Part shown: in pieces, positions 6,542 to 13,510 of the stretch
Layout of the letters: every line of letters starts with the position of its first letter
Position numbering within the stretch: position 1 is the first letter of the stretch
Assembly: GCA_903868035.1 (NCBI GenBank)
Contig: CAIPTQ010000041.1
Coordinates: 1-19,390 of the forward strand
DNA from: an uncultured Phycisphaerales bacterium
GTDB lineage: Bacteria > Planctomycetota > Phycisphaerae > WQYP01
Direction of reading: 5' to 3'
DNA: 19,390 bases
The notes under the pieces: generated by a model
Databases searched by the model: none
What the model was told of the DNA's origin: nothing
Seen by the model: the letters and a program-made list of their open reading frames with translations, nothing else
Program-made: the position numbers and the translations under genes

Positions 6542-8419
6542 TCACTCGAACGTCAGGTCATAGTGATACACGTCGCCCATCATCTGGCTGTGAATGTTGC
6601 AATTGGCGTGGTTGAAGACCATCTGCATGGGGCGGTTGGCGCGGAGGACTTCGGCGGTGAACCCGCTGATGCCGCTGCGCCGGGCGATCTTGGCCAGGTG
6701 GTTCAGGAGGAACGTGCCGATGCCGCGCCGCTGCCACTTGTCCTGCACCACGAAGGCCACCTCGGCGCGGTTGGTTTTGGGGTCCAGGTAATAGCGGCCG
6801 ACGGCCACGATGTCCTCGCCATAGGCCTCGGGAACCGTGGCGGCGATGGCCACCTCGGTGCGCGGATCGACGTAGGTCATTTCCAGGATTTGCTTCCGCG
6901 GGATCGCCTGCATGTACTTCATGAAGCGGTAATAAATCGTCTCCTGCGACAAGTTGTAGAACAGTTGGCGCAGGCGCGGTTCGTCGGTCGGATGGATCGC
7001 GCGGAAATGGATCTGCGTGCCGTCCTTGAGCAGCATGCTCGTGAGCAGCTCGTGCGAACCGGCGACGAGCTTGGTTTCCTTGTCGAGCAGATCGGCCGGG
7101 AGGAACTTCGAGTCGATCGCCTCGCGCAGCAATTGGGGGCGGAACTTGGGGTCGGCGACGCTCAGCAGCGCCAGGGCGCGCTCCTTGATGCTCTTGCCGT
7201 GCAGGTAGGCCACGCCGTGTTCCGTGACGACGTAATGCACGTCCGCGCGCGTGGTGACGACCCCGGCGCCTTCATGCAGATGGGTCACGATGCGCGACAC
7301 GGTGCCGTCCTTGGCTGTCGACGGCAGGGCGATGATCGCCCGCCCGCCGGCGGACCGGCCGGCGCCGCGGTTGAAGTCCACCTGGCCGCCCACGCCCGAA
7401 TAGAACTTTTCGCCCAGCGAATCAGCGCACACCTGGCCGGTGAGGTCCACCTCCAGGGCCGTGTTGATCGCGACCATCTTGGGCTGTTGGCTGATCACAT
7501 ATGAATCGTTGACATATTCGGTGGGGTGAAAGGCGAACAGGGGGTTGTTGTCGATGAAATCGTACAGCTTGCGCGTGCCCAGGCAGAAACTGGCGACCAC
7601 CTTGCCGTGGTCGATTTTCTTGCGTTTCCCGGTCACCGCGCCGGACCTGACCAGGTCCACGATGCCGTCGGTGAGCATTTCCGTATGGATGCCGAGGTCG
7701 CGTTTATGGGTCAGTAAACCCGTCAGGGCCTGGGGAATCCGGCCAATGCCGAACTCAATGGTCGAGCCGTCTTCCACCAGGGCGGCGATGGATTCGGCGA
7801 TCTGCGCGGCTTCCGGCGATTCCTCGGCATAGGTCACCTCCGCCAGGGGCGTGTCGATGGGCACCAGCACGTCGATGTCGTATACGTGCAGGGAGGTGTT
7901 GCCATGCGTCCGGGGCATGTTGGGATTGACTTCCGCGATCACCAGCGACGCGTTCTCCGCGGCGCTCTTGACGATGTCCACCGAGACCCCCAGGCTGCAC
8001 ATCCCGTTGTGATCCGGGGGCGTGACCTGGATCAGCGCCACATCCAGCGGCAACCGGCCGGACTTGAACAGCCGCGGTATGTCCGACAGGTGGATCGGCG
8101 TGTAGTCGCCCGTGCCCTGCTGGATCACCTCGCGCACGTTCTTGGCGATGAACAGGCTGTTGACCCGGAAATACTGGCACATCTCCTTGTCGGCGTACGG
8201 CGCCTCGCCGAACGTCAGCAGGTGGATGATCTCCGTGTCGGCCAGTTGCCGGGCGCGGCGGCTCAGCGCCTGCACCAGGGCGCGCGGCTCGGCGCAGCCG
8301 GTCCCGATGAAGACGCGCTGGCCGGGACGCAGGCGCTCGACCGCCTGGTCGGGAGTGCTGATCATGCTGGCGTATTTGAGGATCCAATCGGGATCGAAAC
8401 TGGACGGCTTCGTGTTCAT
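6542..8419 (-). CDS. Acetyl-CoA hydrolase/CoA-transferase fused to a GNAT acetyltransferase
   Basis: Bifunctional protein of 625 residues. Residues 1-460 are a class I CoA-transferase of the 4-hydroxybutyrate CoA-transferase/acetyl-CoA hydrolase family, with FIGTGCAEP near the N-terminus, EVNPNMPRTHG at 163-173, GIGRIPQAL at 224-232, the likely catalytic glutamate E247 in GIHTEMLTDG, and YSGVGGQVDF at 340-349. Residues about 468-625 are a GNAT domain (TQIHFRAIHPTDEPRLRQLF, and acetyl-CoA-binding QRRGIGTFLL at 563-572). The start at 8419 (MNTKPSS) is chosen because the frame further upstream overlaps the synthetase gene. The gap to the synthetase stop is 32 nt, and no strong Shine-Dalgarno is visible. 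This fusion type is known in other bacteria. Here the transferase half would move CoA between acetyl-CoA and a carboxylate, and the GNAT half would acetylate a protein lysine. The substrate of neither half can be read from sequence. Confidence 0.9.
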   Translation of the reverse strand: MNTKPSSFDPDWILKYASMISTPDQAVERLRPGQRVFIGTGCAEPRALVQALSRRARQLADTEIIHLLTFGEAPYADKEMCQYFRVNSLFIAKNVREVIQQGTGDYTPIHLSDIPRLFKSGRLPLDVALIQVTPPDHNGMCSLGVSVDIVKSAAENASLVIAEVNPNMPRTHGNTSLHVYDIDVLVPIDTPLAEVTYAEESPEAAQIAESIAALVEDGSTIEFGIGRIPQALTGLLTHKRDLGIHTEMLTDGIVDLVRSGAVTGKRKKIDHGKVVASFCLGTRKLYDFIDNNPLFAFHPTEYVNDSYVISQQPKMVAINTALEVDLTGQVCADSLGEKFYSGVGGQVDFNRGAGRSAGGRAIIALPSTAKDGTVSRIVTHLHEGAGVVTTRADVHYVVTEHGVAYLHGKSIKERALALLSVADPKFRPQLLREAIDSKFLPADLLDKETKLVAGSHELLTSMLLKDGTQIHFRAIHPTDEPRLRQLFYNLSQETIYYRFMKYMQAIPRKQILEMTYVDPRTEVAIAATVPEAYGEDIVAVGRYYLDPKTNRAEVAFVVQDKWQRRGIGTFLLNHLAKIARRSGISGFTAEVLRANRPMQMVFNHANCNIHSQMMGDVYHYDLTFE

Positions 8420-8451
8420 GGTTACAGGGGTTCCAGGGAAGGGAATAAAAT

Positions 8452-10539
8452 TCAACTCAACGAGATACGGGCGTCGGCGACATAGGCTTCCGTGCCGACT
8501 TCGCCCACGATATACGGATTGATGTCCAACTCTTGAATCTGCGGGTAATCGGTGACCAACTGGCTGATGCGCTGCAGCGAAATGGCGATCGCCTCCATGT
8601 CCACCGGGGCCTGGCCGCGGGCGCCCTGCAGCAGCGCGTAGGACCGCGTGTTTTTCAGCATCTGCATCGCCTCGTCGGCGGTGATCGGCGCCAGATAAAA
8701 CGTCACATCCTTCATCACTTCCACAAAAATGCCGCCCAACCCGAACATCAACATCGGGCCGAATTGCGGATCGCGCGTCATGCCCAGGATCACCTCGCGG
8801 CCGCGGGGCCCCATTTTTTCCACATATCCGCCGCGGATGCGCGCCTTGGGCGCCCGCCGCTGCACGCGCAGCATCATCAGGTCGAAGGCGTCGCGCACCT
8901 GTTCGGCATTGGCCAGGTTGATCCGCACGCCGCCAAAATCGGATTTGTGGATGATGTCCGGGGAGGAAATCTTCAGCACCACCGGATAGCCGATGCGCTC
9001 GGCGATTTCCACCGCCTGCTGGGTGTCTTCGGCCAGGCCGCCGGGCAGAATGCTGAAATCGTAGGCCTTCAGAATCTCCTTGGCCTCGACTTCCGCCACC
9101 TGCTTGATGCCCATCCGGCTGTTCCAGCCCAGCACGCGTTCCACGCGCCGGCGGTTGACCGGGAACCGCGCCACCATGCGCGGTGGACGCTGCCGCCACG
9201 CCGCGTAATCGCACATCGCCCGCAATGACGCCACCGCGCGTTCGGGTGACGGGTAGTTCGGGATGTTCAATTCCATGAGGCGCTGCTGGGCCTTCTGAAC
9301 CTCTTCGCCGCCCAAAAACGCCGCCAGCACCGGTTTCTTGCCCGTATGCGCCGCAGCCAGCTTCTCGGCCAGGGGCAGCGGCTGGGTCATGTTCTGCGGC
9401 GTCACCACCACGATGATGGCGTCCACATTGGGATCTTCCTGCAAAATCGCAAAAGCCTTCACATAGCGATCCGGGTCGGCGTCCCCGATGACGTCCACCG
9501 GGTTGCCCACCGCCGCCGATGCCGGCAGGCCGAGGCGTAATTTCTGCTGCGTTTCGGCCGTCGGCGTGACCACTTTCAGGCCCGAAGTCTCCGCCGCGTC
9601 AGTCGCCATGATCCCCGGGCCGCCGGCGTTGGTGATGATCCCCACCCGTGTGCCCGCCGGCAATGGCTGCATGGCGAGCGCCTGGGCATAGTCAAACAGG
9701 GCCTCGAAATTCTCCGCTCGAATCACGCCGGAACGCTTGAACGCCGCGCCGTATGCCATGTCGGCACCGGCCAAGCTGCCCGTGTGTGACGCCGCCGCCT
9801 TGGCCCCTGCCTGGGTAACGCCCACCTTGAGAATGACCACCGGCTTAATATTGGCTGTTTGTTCAGCAATGCGTAGAAACTCATCGCCTTCCGTGATGCT
9901 TTCCAGATATCCGGCCACCACCGCAGTTTGCTTGTCTTCCGCCAAGGCCTGGAGAAAATCCACTTCGTTGAGATCGGCCTTGTTGCCGAAGCTCACAACT
10001 TTGCCCAGCCCCATGTTGCGGCTCTTGCACCAATCGAGAATCGCCACGCATAATGCCCCCGATTGCGAAATCACCGAGATGCGCCCGGATGGCGGCATCG
10101 ACTTCGAAAACGTGGCGTTCATGTGATGATCGGTGTTGATAATCCCAATGCAATTCGGCCCCACCAACCGGGTGCCGCCGGCGCGACAACATTCCAACAG
10201 TTCTTTTTCAAGGGCGGCGCCTTCCGCGTCGACTTCCTTGAAACCGGCCGTGATGACGATCATGGCTTTGGCACCGGCCGCGATCGCGCTTTGCGCGGAC
10301 GCCAGCACGAACTTCAACGGCACCACCAGCACCGCCAAATCAATCTTGACGCCCGCCGAAGCCAAGTCGGGGTAACACTTTACACCCAGAACATCGGCGG
10401 CTTTGGGATTGATCGGGATGATCTTCCCCTTAAATCCGCCATTCAGTAAATTCGCAACTATCTCATATCCGACCTTCCCCGGCTCACGGGAAGCTCCGAT
10501 AACGGCAACGGTCTGAGGACTAAACAAGGATTCCAACAT
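8452..10539 (-). CDS. Acetate/acyl--CoA ligase (ADP-forming), fused alpha-beta subunits
   Basis: Interconverts acyl-CoA + ADP + Pi with acid + CoA + ATP, giving ATP from acetyl-CoA in fermentation or activating acids in the reverse direction. 695 residues, cytoplasmic. Residues 1-125 form the CoA-binding Rossmann domain (VAVIGASREPGKVG). Residues 125-450 are the two ligase-CoA domains, with E213 (GYLESI) and the phosphohistidine H252 in SHTGSLAG. Residues 480-695 form an ATP-grasp domain, with IIHKSDFGGV (H531) and ELDINP (D672). All residues expected for catalysis are present, unlike Pat-type acetyltransferases in which this module is a degenerate sensor. It has no GNAT domain of its own; that domain is on the next gene. 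First gene of the three-gene operon, with its own promoter about 29 nt upstream of the start. GGAGAG lies 11 nt before the ATG. Confidence 0.93.
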   Translation of the reverse strand: MLESLFSPQTVAVIGASREPGKVGYEIVANLLNGGFKGKIIPINPKAADVLGVKCYPDLASAGVKIDLAVLVVPLKFVLASAQSAIAAGAKAMIVITAGFKEVDAEGAALEKELLECCRAGGTRLVGPNCIGIINTDHHMNATFSKSMPPSGRISVISQSGALCVAILDWCKSRNMGLGKVVSFGNKADLNEVDFLQALAEDKQTAVVAGYLESITEGDEFLRIAEQTANIKPVVILKVGVTQAGAKAAASHTGSLAGADMAYGAAFKRSGVIRAENFEALFDYAQALAMQPLPAGTRVGIITNAGGPGIMATDAAETSGLKVVTPTAETQQKLRLGLPASAAVGNPVDVIGDADPDRYVKAFAILQEDPNVDAIIVVVTPQNMTQPLPLAEKLAAAHTGKKPVLAAFLGGEEVQKAQQRLMELNIPNYPSPERAVASLRAMCDYAAWRQRPPRMVARFPVNRRRVERVLGWNSRMGIKQVAEVEAKEILKAYDFSILPGGLAEDTQQAVEIAERIGYPVVLKISSPDIIHKSDFGGVRINLANAEQVRDAFDLMMLRVQRRAPKARIRGGYVEKMGPRGREVILGMTRDPQFGPMLMFGLGGIFVEVMKDVTFYLAPITADEAMQMLKNTRSYALLQGARGQAPVDMEAIAISLQRISQLVTDYPQIQELDINPYIVGEVGTEAYVADARISLS

Positions 10540-10574
10540 ATGGTTTTAAGCTCTCCAACAAACGAGGTGCAGCG

Positions 10575-10603
10575 GTTATAGAGGGAAACGCCTTTCAGGT
10601 CAA
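10575..10603 (-). promoter_or_regulatory. Sigma-70-type promoter of the acyl-CoA synthetase operon
   Basis: On the minus strand TTGACC (10603-10598) is separated by exactly 17 nt from TATAAC (10580-10575). Each hexamer matches five of six consensus bases. Transcription would start near 10568, giving a leader of about 29 nt before the ATG at 10539. This is the best promoter in the window. Confidence 0.75.
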
Positions 10604-10651
10604 CGGTTTATGTGAGCATATTCACAATGTCCCTGGATTGCGAGTGCCGCG

Positions 10652-11248
10652 TCATGGCATCAGGGCACGGGCGCGGCTGGCCGCTGCAGGGCGCGTGTTG
10701 GCCTTCTGCCGCTCAACAAAACCCCGCACCGCGGCGTCGCTACCTACGGCAGGCCACAGTGCCGCCAGCGCATCCAGCACATGGGCGATGGCCACGTTCC
10801 GGCATTCGGCCGTTTCGTAGGTCGCCTGCTCGACGTGCAGCATCGCCGGCACAATGCGCGGCAGCAGATCGGGCCGCGCCTGGGCGATCAGCCCCGCGCC
10901 GACGATGGCGTTGGCGGCGCTGATCATGTTGGGGCCGCGGATGAAGGCGAGGTAGGCATCGAGGATGCCGGGGATTTTGTTGCGGACGTCTACGCGGGCC
11001 AGCGCGGCGAGGATCCGTTGGACGTTCCACCGGATAATCTTGCTCTCCGTGCCCAGCAGTGCCGCCAGGGCGGCAAAGTGCGGATAGACGCGGAACGGGT
11101 ATTTCTCGGCGGTGGCGATGAGCGACTTGCCGGCGGGGAAGCGATCCGTGCCGCCGGGTGCCGCCAGCCGCCGCACGGCATTAACAATATGCGCCGGCGA
11201 AAGGGTCCGCGGCGAGCGGGCTTTTTTCACGGGGGCTGTTTTGGGCAT
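10652..11248 (-). CDS. Helical (HEAT-like) repeat protein of unknown function, downstream of hicB
   Basis: 198 residues, no signal peptide or membrane segment. The start at 11248 (MPKTAPVKK) is chosen because GAGGTG (11260-11255) lies 6 nt before it; a GTG three codons earlier would use part of that site. The N-terminus is basic (KKARSPRT). The rest consists of repeated amphipathic helices rich in Ala and Leu (FAALAALLGTESKIIRWNVQ, IVPAMLHVEQATYETAECRN, IAHVLDALAALW) that resemble HEAT/armadillo-type repeats. This suggests a protein- or nucleic-acid-binding scaffold. The gene starts only 15 nt after the hicB stop, so it is probably cotranscribed with hicAB. No specific family was recognised, and a role in the toxin-antitoxin system is speculation. 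Confidence 0.75.
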   Translation of the reverse strand: MPKTAPVKKARSPRTLSPAHIVNAVRRLAAPGGTDRFPAGKSLIATAEKYPFRVYPHFAALAALLGTESKIIRWNVQRILAALARVDVRNKIPGILDAYLAFIRGPNMISAANAIVGAGLIAQARPDLLPRIVPAMLHVEQATYETAECRNVAIAHVLDALAALWPAVGSDAAVRGFVERQKANTRPAAASRARALMP

Positions 11249-11263
11249 GGGCGGCACCTCAAT

Positions 11264-11488
11264 TCAGCCAACAGCCTGATAGATCGCGGGACGATATCGC
11301 GGCTTGGGTGCAGGCTTATGCCTGGTTTTGGCGGCCTTTAGCCAAGCGTCGCGTGCGCGTTCAACCTCGTGCAAAGCATCGGCGGGCGTCGCACCGAAGG
11401 CGGAACACGCTTCCAAGTCCGGAATGTCGGCGATGTAGCCGCCGTCTTCGACGCTGTAAAAAATGTTGATGTGATAATCGTGTCTCAT
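11264..11488 (-). CDS. hicB: HicB-family antitoxin
   Basis: Antitoxin of 74 residues that binds and blocks HicA. The N-terminal half is the HicB partial RNase-H-like fold: the strand HINIFYSVEDGGYIADIPDLEACSAFGATPADALHEVERARDAWL matches the family pattern (written in part: VEDGGYIADIPDL at 13-25, G32-x-T, helix from A36). The tail is basic and proline-rich (TRHKPAPKPRYRP), with no helix-turn-helix or ribbon-helix-helix domain, so this is the short HicB type. The start at 11488 follows AGGAG at 7 nt and lies 4 nt after the hicA stop. The longer in-frame extension upstream overlaps hicA and is rejected. Confidence 0.88.
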   Translation of the reverse strand: MRHDYHINIFYSVEDGGYIADIPDLEACSAFGATPADALHEVERARDAWLKAAKTRHKPAPKPRYRPAIYQAVG

Positions 11489-11492
11489 GCGG

Positions 11493-11741
11493 TTACTCCT
11501 GCAACGTAAGATTATACCGTTCCACGATGCGCAGAAACTGGCGAATCTGGTAGGGTTTGGCCTCGGAACCAACATTTTGCAGATTGATCTGCTCGGAAAT
11601 GATCGGATGTCCGAAAATGTGATGGCTGCCGCTGACGCGAAGCAGTCTAAAGCCGAAACCATCAACAAGGTGCACCATGTCTTCGAACCTCACGTTTGCC
11701 GGTGAGGCCATGATTTTCTGGAGGAGTTTTCGACGGTTCAT
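11493..11741 (-). CDS. hicA: HicA-family mRNA interferase toxin
   Basis: Small double-stranded-RNA-binding-fold ribonuclease, 82 residues, that cleaves mRNA when free of HicB. It carries the HicA motif GFGFRLLRVSGSHHIFGHP (28-46) with the catalytic His at H40 in GSHH, followed by the INLQN strand and a C-terminal helix PYQIRQFLRIVERY. The N-terminal MNRRKLLQKI helix is typical. The start at 11741 is supported by GAGGAAG a few nt upstream. The gene begins 16 nt after the argH stop on the same strand and 4 nt separate it from hicB. It may be read through from argH; no promoter of its own is obvious. Confidence 0.88.
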   Translation of the reverse strand: MNRRKLLQKIMASPANVRFEDMVHLVDGFGFRLLRVSGSHHIFGHPIISEQINLQNVGSEAKPYQIRQFLRIVERYNLTLQE

Positions 11742-11757
11742 GTTCACTTCCTCATGA

Positions 11758-13176
11758 TCAGCCAAGAACTTTCTTCCACCGCTGCAACTGTGCCTCCAAC
11801 TGCCTCACCCCCCCCGCCCCGGCGCTCACATAATTCTCCACCACCCGCTTGGCCCCCAGCACCGCGTACACCCCGTCATCAATCGCCGGGCACTGCCCCT
11901 GCAGCGTGTGCAAATCCAAGTCGCTCAGCCGCGTATACCCCTGCTCGTCGCACTGCGCCACCAGCGTCCCCACGATGCCATGCGCCGTCCGGAACGGCAG
12001 CCCCTTCTTCACCAGATACTCCGCCATCACCGTCGCATCCGCAAACCCCTCATCCAGCCGCTCGGCAATCCGCTCCGGCTGCAACTTCGTATGCAGCACA
12101 ATCGCCGCCGCCATCGTCAGGCATGCCTCCACCTGGTCGTACGCGAAGAAAATGTACCGCTTGTCCTCCTGCATGTCCCGGTTGTATGCCAGCGGCTGCC
12201 CCTTCATCATCGTCAGCAGCGCCATGAGTTGCCCATACACGCCCCCGGTCTTCCCCCGGATCAGCTCCAGCATGTCCGGATTCCGCTTCTGCGGCATCAT
12301 GCTCGACCCCGTCGTGAACGCGTCGGCGATCTTCATGAATCCAAACTCGGTCGTCACATACAAAATCCACTGCTCGGCCCACCGCGACAGATGCATCGCG
12401 ATCATCGCCAGGTCGAACGCCAGCTCGCACAGAAAATCCCGGTCCGAAATCGAATCCAGCGAATTCCCGGTGATGTCCGCCATCTCCAAGAGCCGTGCCG
12501 TCTTCTTGCGGTTGATCGGCAGGGTGCTCCCCGCCGCCGCCCCGGCGCCCAGCGGCGAAATGTTCACCCGCTTGAGGCAATCCGCCAGCCGCTCTTTGTC
12601 CCGCTGCAGCATTTCGACGTAGGCAAGCATCTCATGGCCGGCCACAATCGGCTGCGCCCGCTGCATGTGCGTGAACGACGGCATCGGATGCATTCCCTGC
12701 GTGGCGGCCATCTCCACCAACGCCCGCTGTGCGTCGGCCAGCTTCTCGGTCAATATCCCAATCGCCTCCCGGCACCACAGCCGGATGTCCAGCGCCACCT
12801 GGTCGTTCCGCGACCGTGCCGTGTGCAGCCGCTTCCCCGGCTCGCCGATCCGCTTGATCAGCTCCGCCTCGATGGCCATGTGAATGTCTTCCTGCGTCAC
12901 ATCCGGGTCGAACTTCCCCCCCGGCTTGCCCCCATTGGCCTGAATGTCCTCTTGAATCGACTTCAGCCCCGCCGTGATGGCGGCCAGGTCCTTCTTGGAC
13001 AGCAGCTTCACCGCATGCAGCATCGTGGCATGGGCGATCGACCCCAGGATGTCATGCCTGGCCAGCCGGAAATCAAACGACAGCGACTCGACGAACTGCA
13101 CCGCCAGCGCATCCTGGGCGGCGCCAATGCGGGCCTGCCAGGATTTGTCCGGAACCGGGGCTTTGGATTTGGACAT
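11758..13176 (-). CDS. argH: Argininosuccinate lyase
   Basis: Last enzyme of arginine biosynthesis: splits argininosuccinate into arginine and fumarate, as a cytoplasmic homotetramer. 472 residues, within the usual 450-480. Fumarate-lyase superfamily signatures are intact: HTARSRNDQ (118-126), THMQRAQP (169-176, catalytic His H170), and the signature loop GSSMMPQKRNP (290-300) with the active-site serine. The start at 13176 (MSKSKAP) follows GGAG at 5 nt; an in-frame ATG at 13203 has no better site. hicA follows after 16 nt. No other arginine gene is in the window. The leader contains one copy of a 25-bp repeat and a TATAAT element. Confidence 0.97.
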   Translation of the reverse strand: MSKSKAPVPDKSWQARIGAAQDALAVQFVESLSFDFRLARHDILGSIAHATMLHAVKLLSKKDLAAITAGLKSIQEDIQANGGKPGGKFDPDVTQEDIHMAIEAELIKRIGEPGKRLHTARSRNDQVALDIRLWCREAIGILTEKLADAQRALVEMAATQGMHPMPSFTHMQRAQPIVAGHEMLAYVEMLQRDKERLADCLKRVNISPLGAGAAAGSTLPINRKKTARLLEMADITGNSLDSISDRDFLCELAFDLAMIAMHLSRWAEQWILYVTTEFGFMKIADAFTTGSSMMPQKRNPDMLELIRGKTGGVYGQLMALLTMMKGQPLAYNRDMQEDKRYIFFAYDQVEACLTMAAAIVLHTKLQPERIAERLDEGFADATVMAEYLVKKGLPFRTAHGIVGTLVAQCDEQGYTRLSDLDLHTLQGQCPAIDDGVYAVLGAKRVVENYVSAGAGGVRQLEAQLQRWKKVLG

Positions 13177-13234
13177 AAAAACTCCTTCGAGAGCGGTTTT
13201 CATGCGACCCTATCGTTTCTTCGCAAGTTTGTTC

Positions 13235-13259
13235 TCGCTGGGGCTTGCCTTTTCGCGGA
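13235..13259 (+). repeat. Direct repeat, copy 1 (25 bp, argH leader)
   Basis: 25 bases beginning tcgctggggcttgcc and ending tttcgcgga are identical to 13411-13435, 176 bp away. Similarity continues weakly 3' of both copies (ccgcta...tgaaa...ctgct/c-tcg). On the minus strand this copy lies in the argH untranslated leader. Confidence 0.8.
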
Positions 13260-13297
13260 ACTTACCGCTACGAACGAGTGAAATCTGCTCTCGCGGG

Positions 13298-13326
13298 ATT
13301 ATAGTGCCAACGTGCCAGACTGGCAC
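13298..13326 (-). promoter_or_regulatory. Candidate argH promoter with overlapping palindrome
   Basis: On the minus strand a perfect TATAAT (13303-13298) is preceded, where a -35 would lie, by the 15-bp odd palindrome gtgccagactggcac (13312-13326, plus-strand reading). No consensus -35 is present, so the palindrome may be an activator or repressor site. The leader would be about 115 nt. Confidence 0.4.
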
Positions 13327-13410
13327 ACTGGCCGGAATGCTTTCGACGGGCCACATGCGGTATTCTGTGGCGGAGGTGACAAATGGCTGAAGCAACCATA
13401 CGGCCGCTCA

Positions 13411-13460
13411 TCGCTGGGGCTTGCCTTTTCGCGGATCGCGCCGCCGCGGATTGCGCCGCT
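13411..13460 (+). repeat. Direct repeat, copy 2 (25 bp) with internal tandem
   Basis: Bases 13411-13435 are identical to 13235-13259. Overlapping its end, gcggatcgcgccgcc (13431-13445) is followed directly by gcggattgcgccgct (13446-13460), a 15-bp tandem duplication with 13 of 15 positions equal. It lies between the Sel1 gene end and argH, outside any coding region, as expected of a dispersed genomic repeat. Confidence 0.75.
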
Positions 13461-13510
13461 ATGTCCGGCTGAAAAACGCGCTGCTTCGACCGGCGCATTC
13501 ACGCCCTGGG

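Larger units (their letters stand above)
13177..13510. other. argH upstream region with direct repeats
   Basis: 334 bases between the argH start and the end of the Sel1-repeat gene, without a credible gene. It contains two perfect 25-bp repeats, an odd 15-bp palindrome and a TATAAT box (listed separately). Behind the Sel1 stop, a weak minus-strand hairpin (gcgc/gcgc) ending in gtttttc near 13470-13491 could be a terminator, but it is not convincing. Confidence 0.6.

Noticed and set aside
5171..7504. A 777-codon open frame on the plus strand
   Set aside because: It lies antisense to the deacetylase and CoA-transferase genes, which have full catalytic motifs. Its product is His/Arg/Gly-rich with no domain pattern; such frames are common opposite GC-rich genes.
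8420..9214. N-terminal extension of the CoA-transferase to 890 residues
   Set aside because: The extra 265 residues overlap the synthetase gene in another frame and read as low-complexity Arg/Gly/Ala protein. The ATG at 8419 begins the conserved domain.
11908..13281. Long plus-strand open frame opposite argH
   Set aside because: Composition is His/Arg/Pro/Leu-rich with no motif, and the minus strand encodes a complete argininosuccinate lyase.
13307..13326. Sigma-54 promoter reading of the TGGCAC motifs upstream of argH (minus strand)
   Set aside because: The spacing between the GG and GC elements is 9 rather than the required 12 bases, and a TATAAT box lies beside it.
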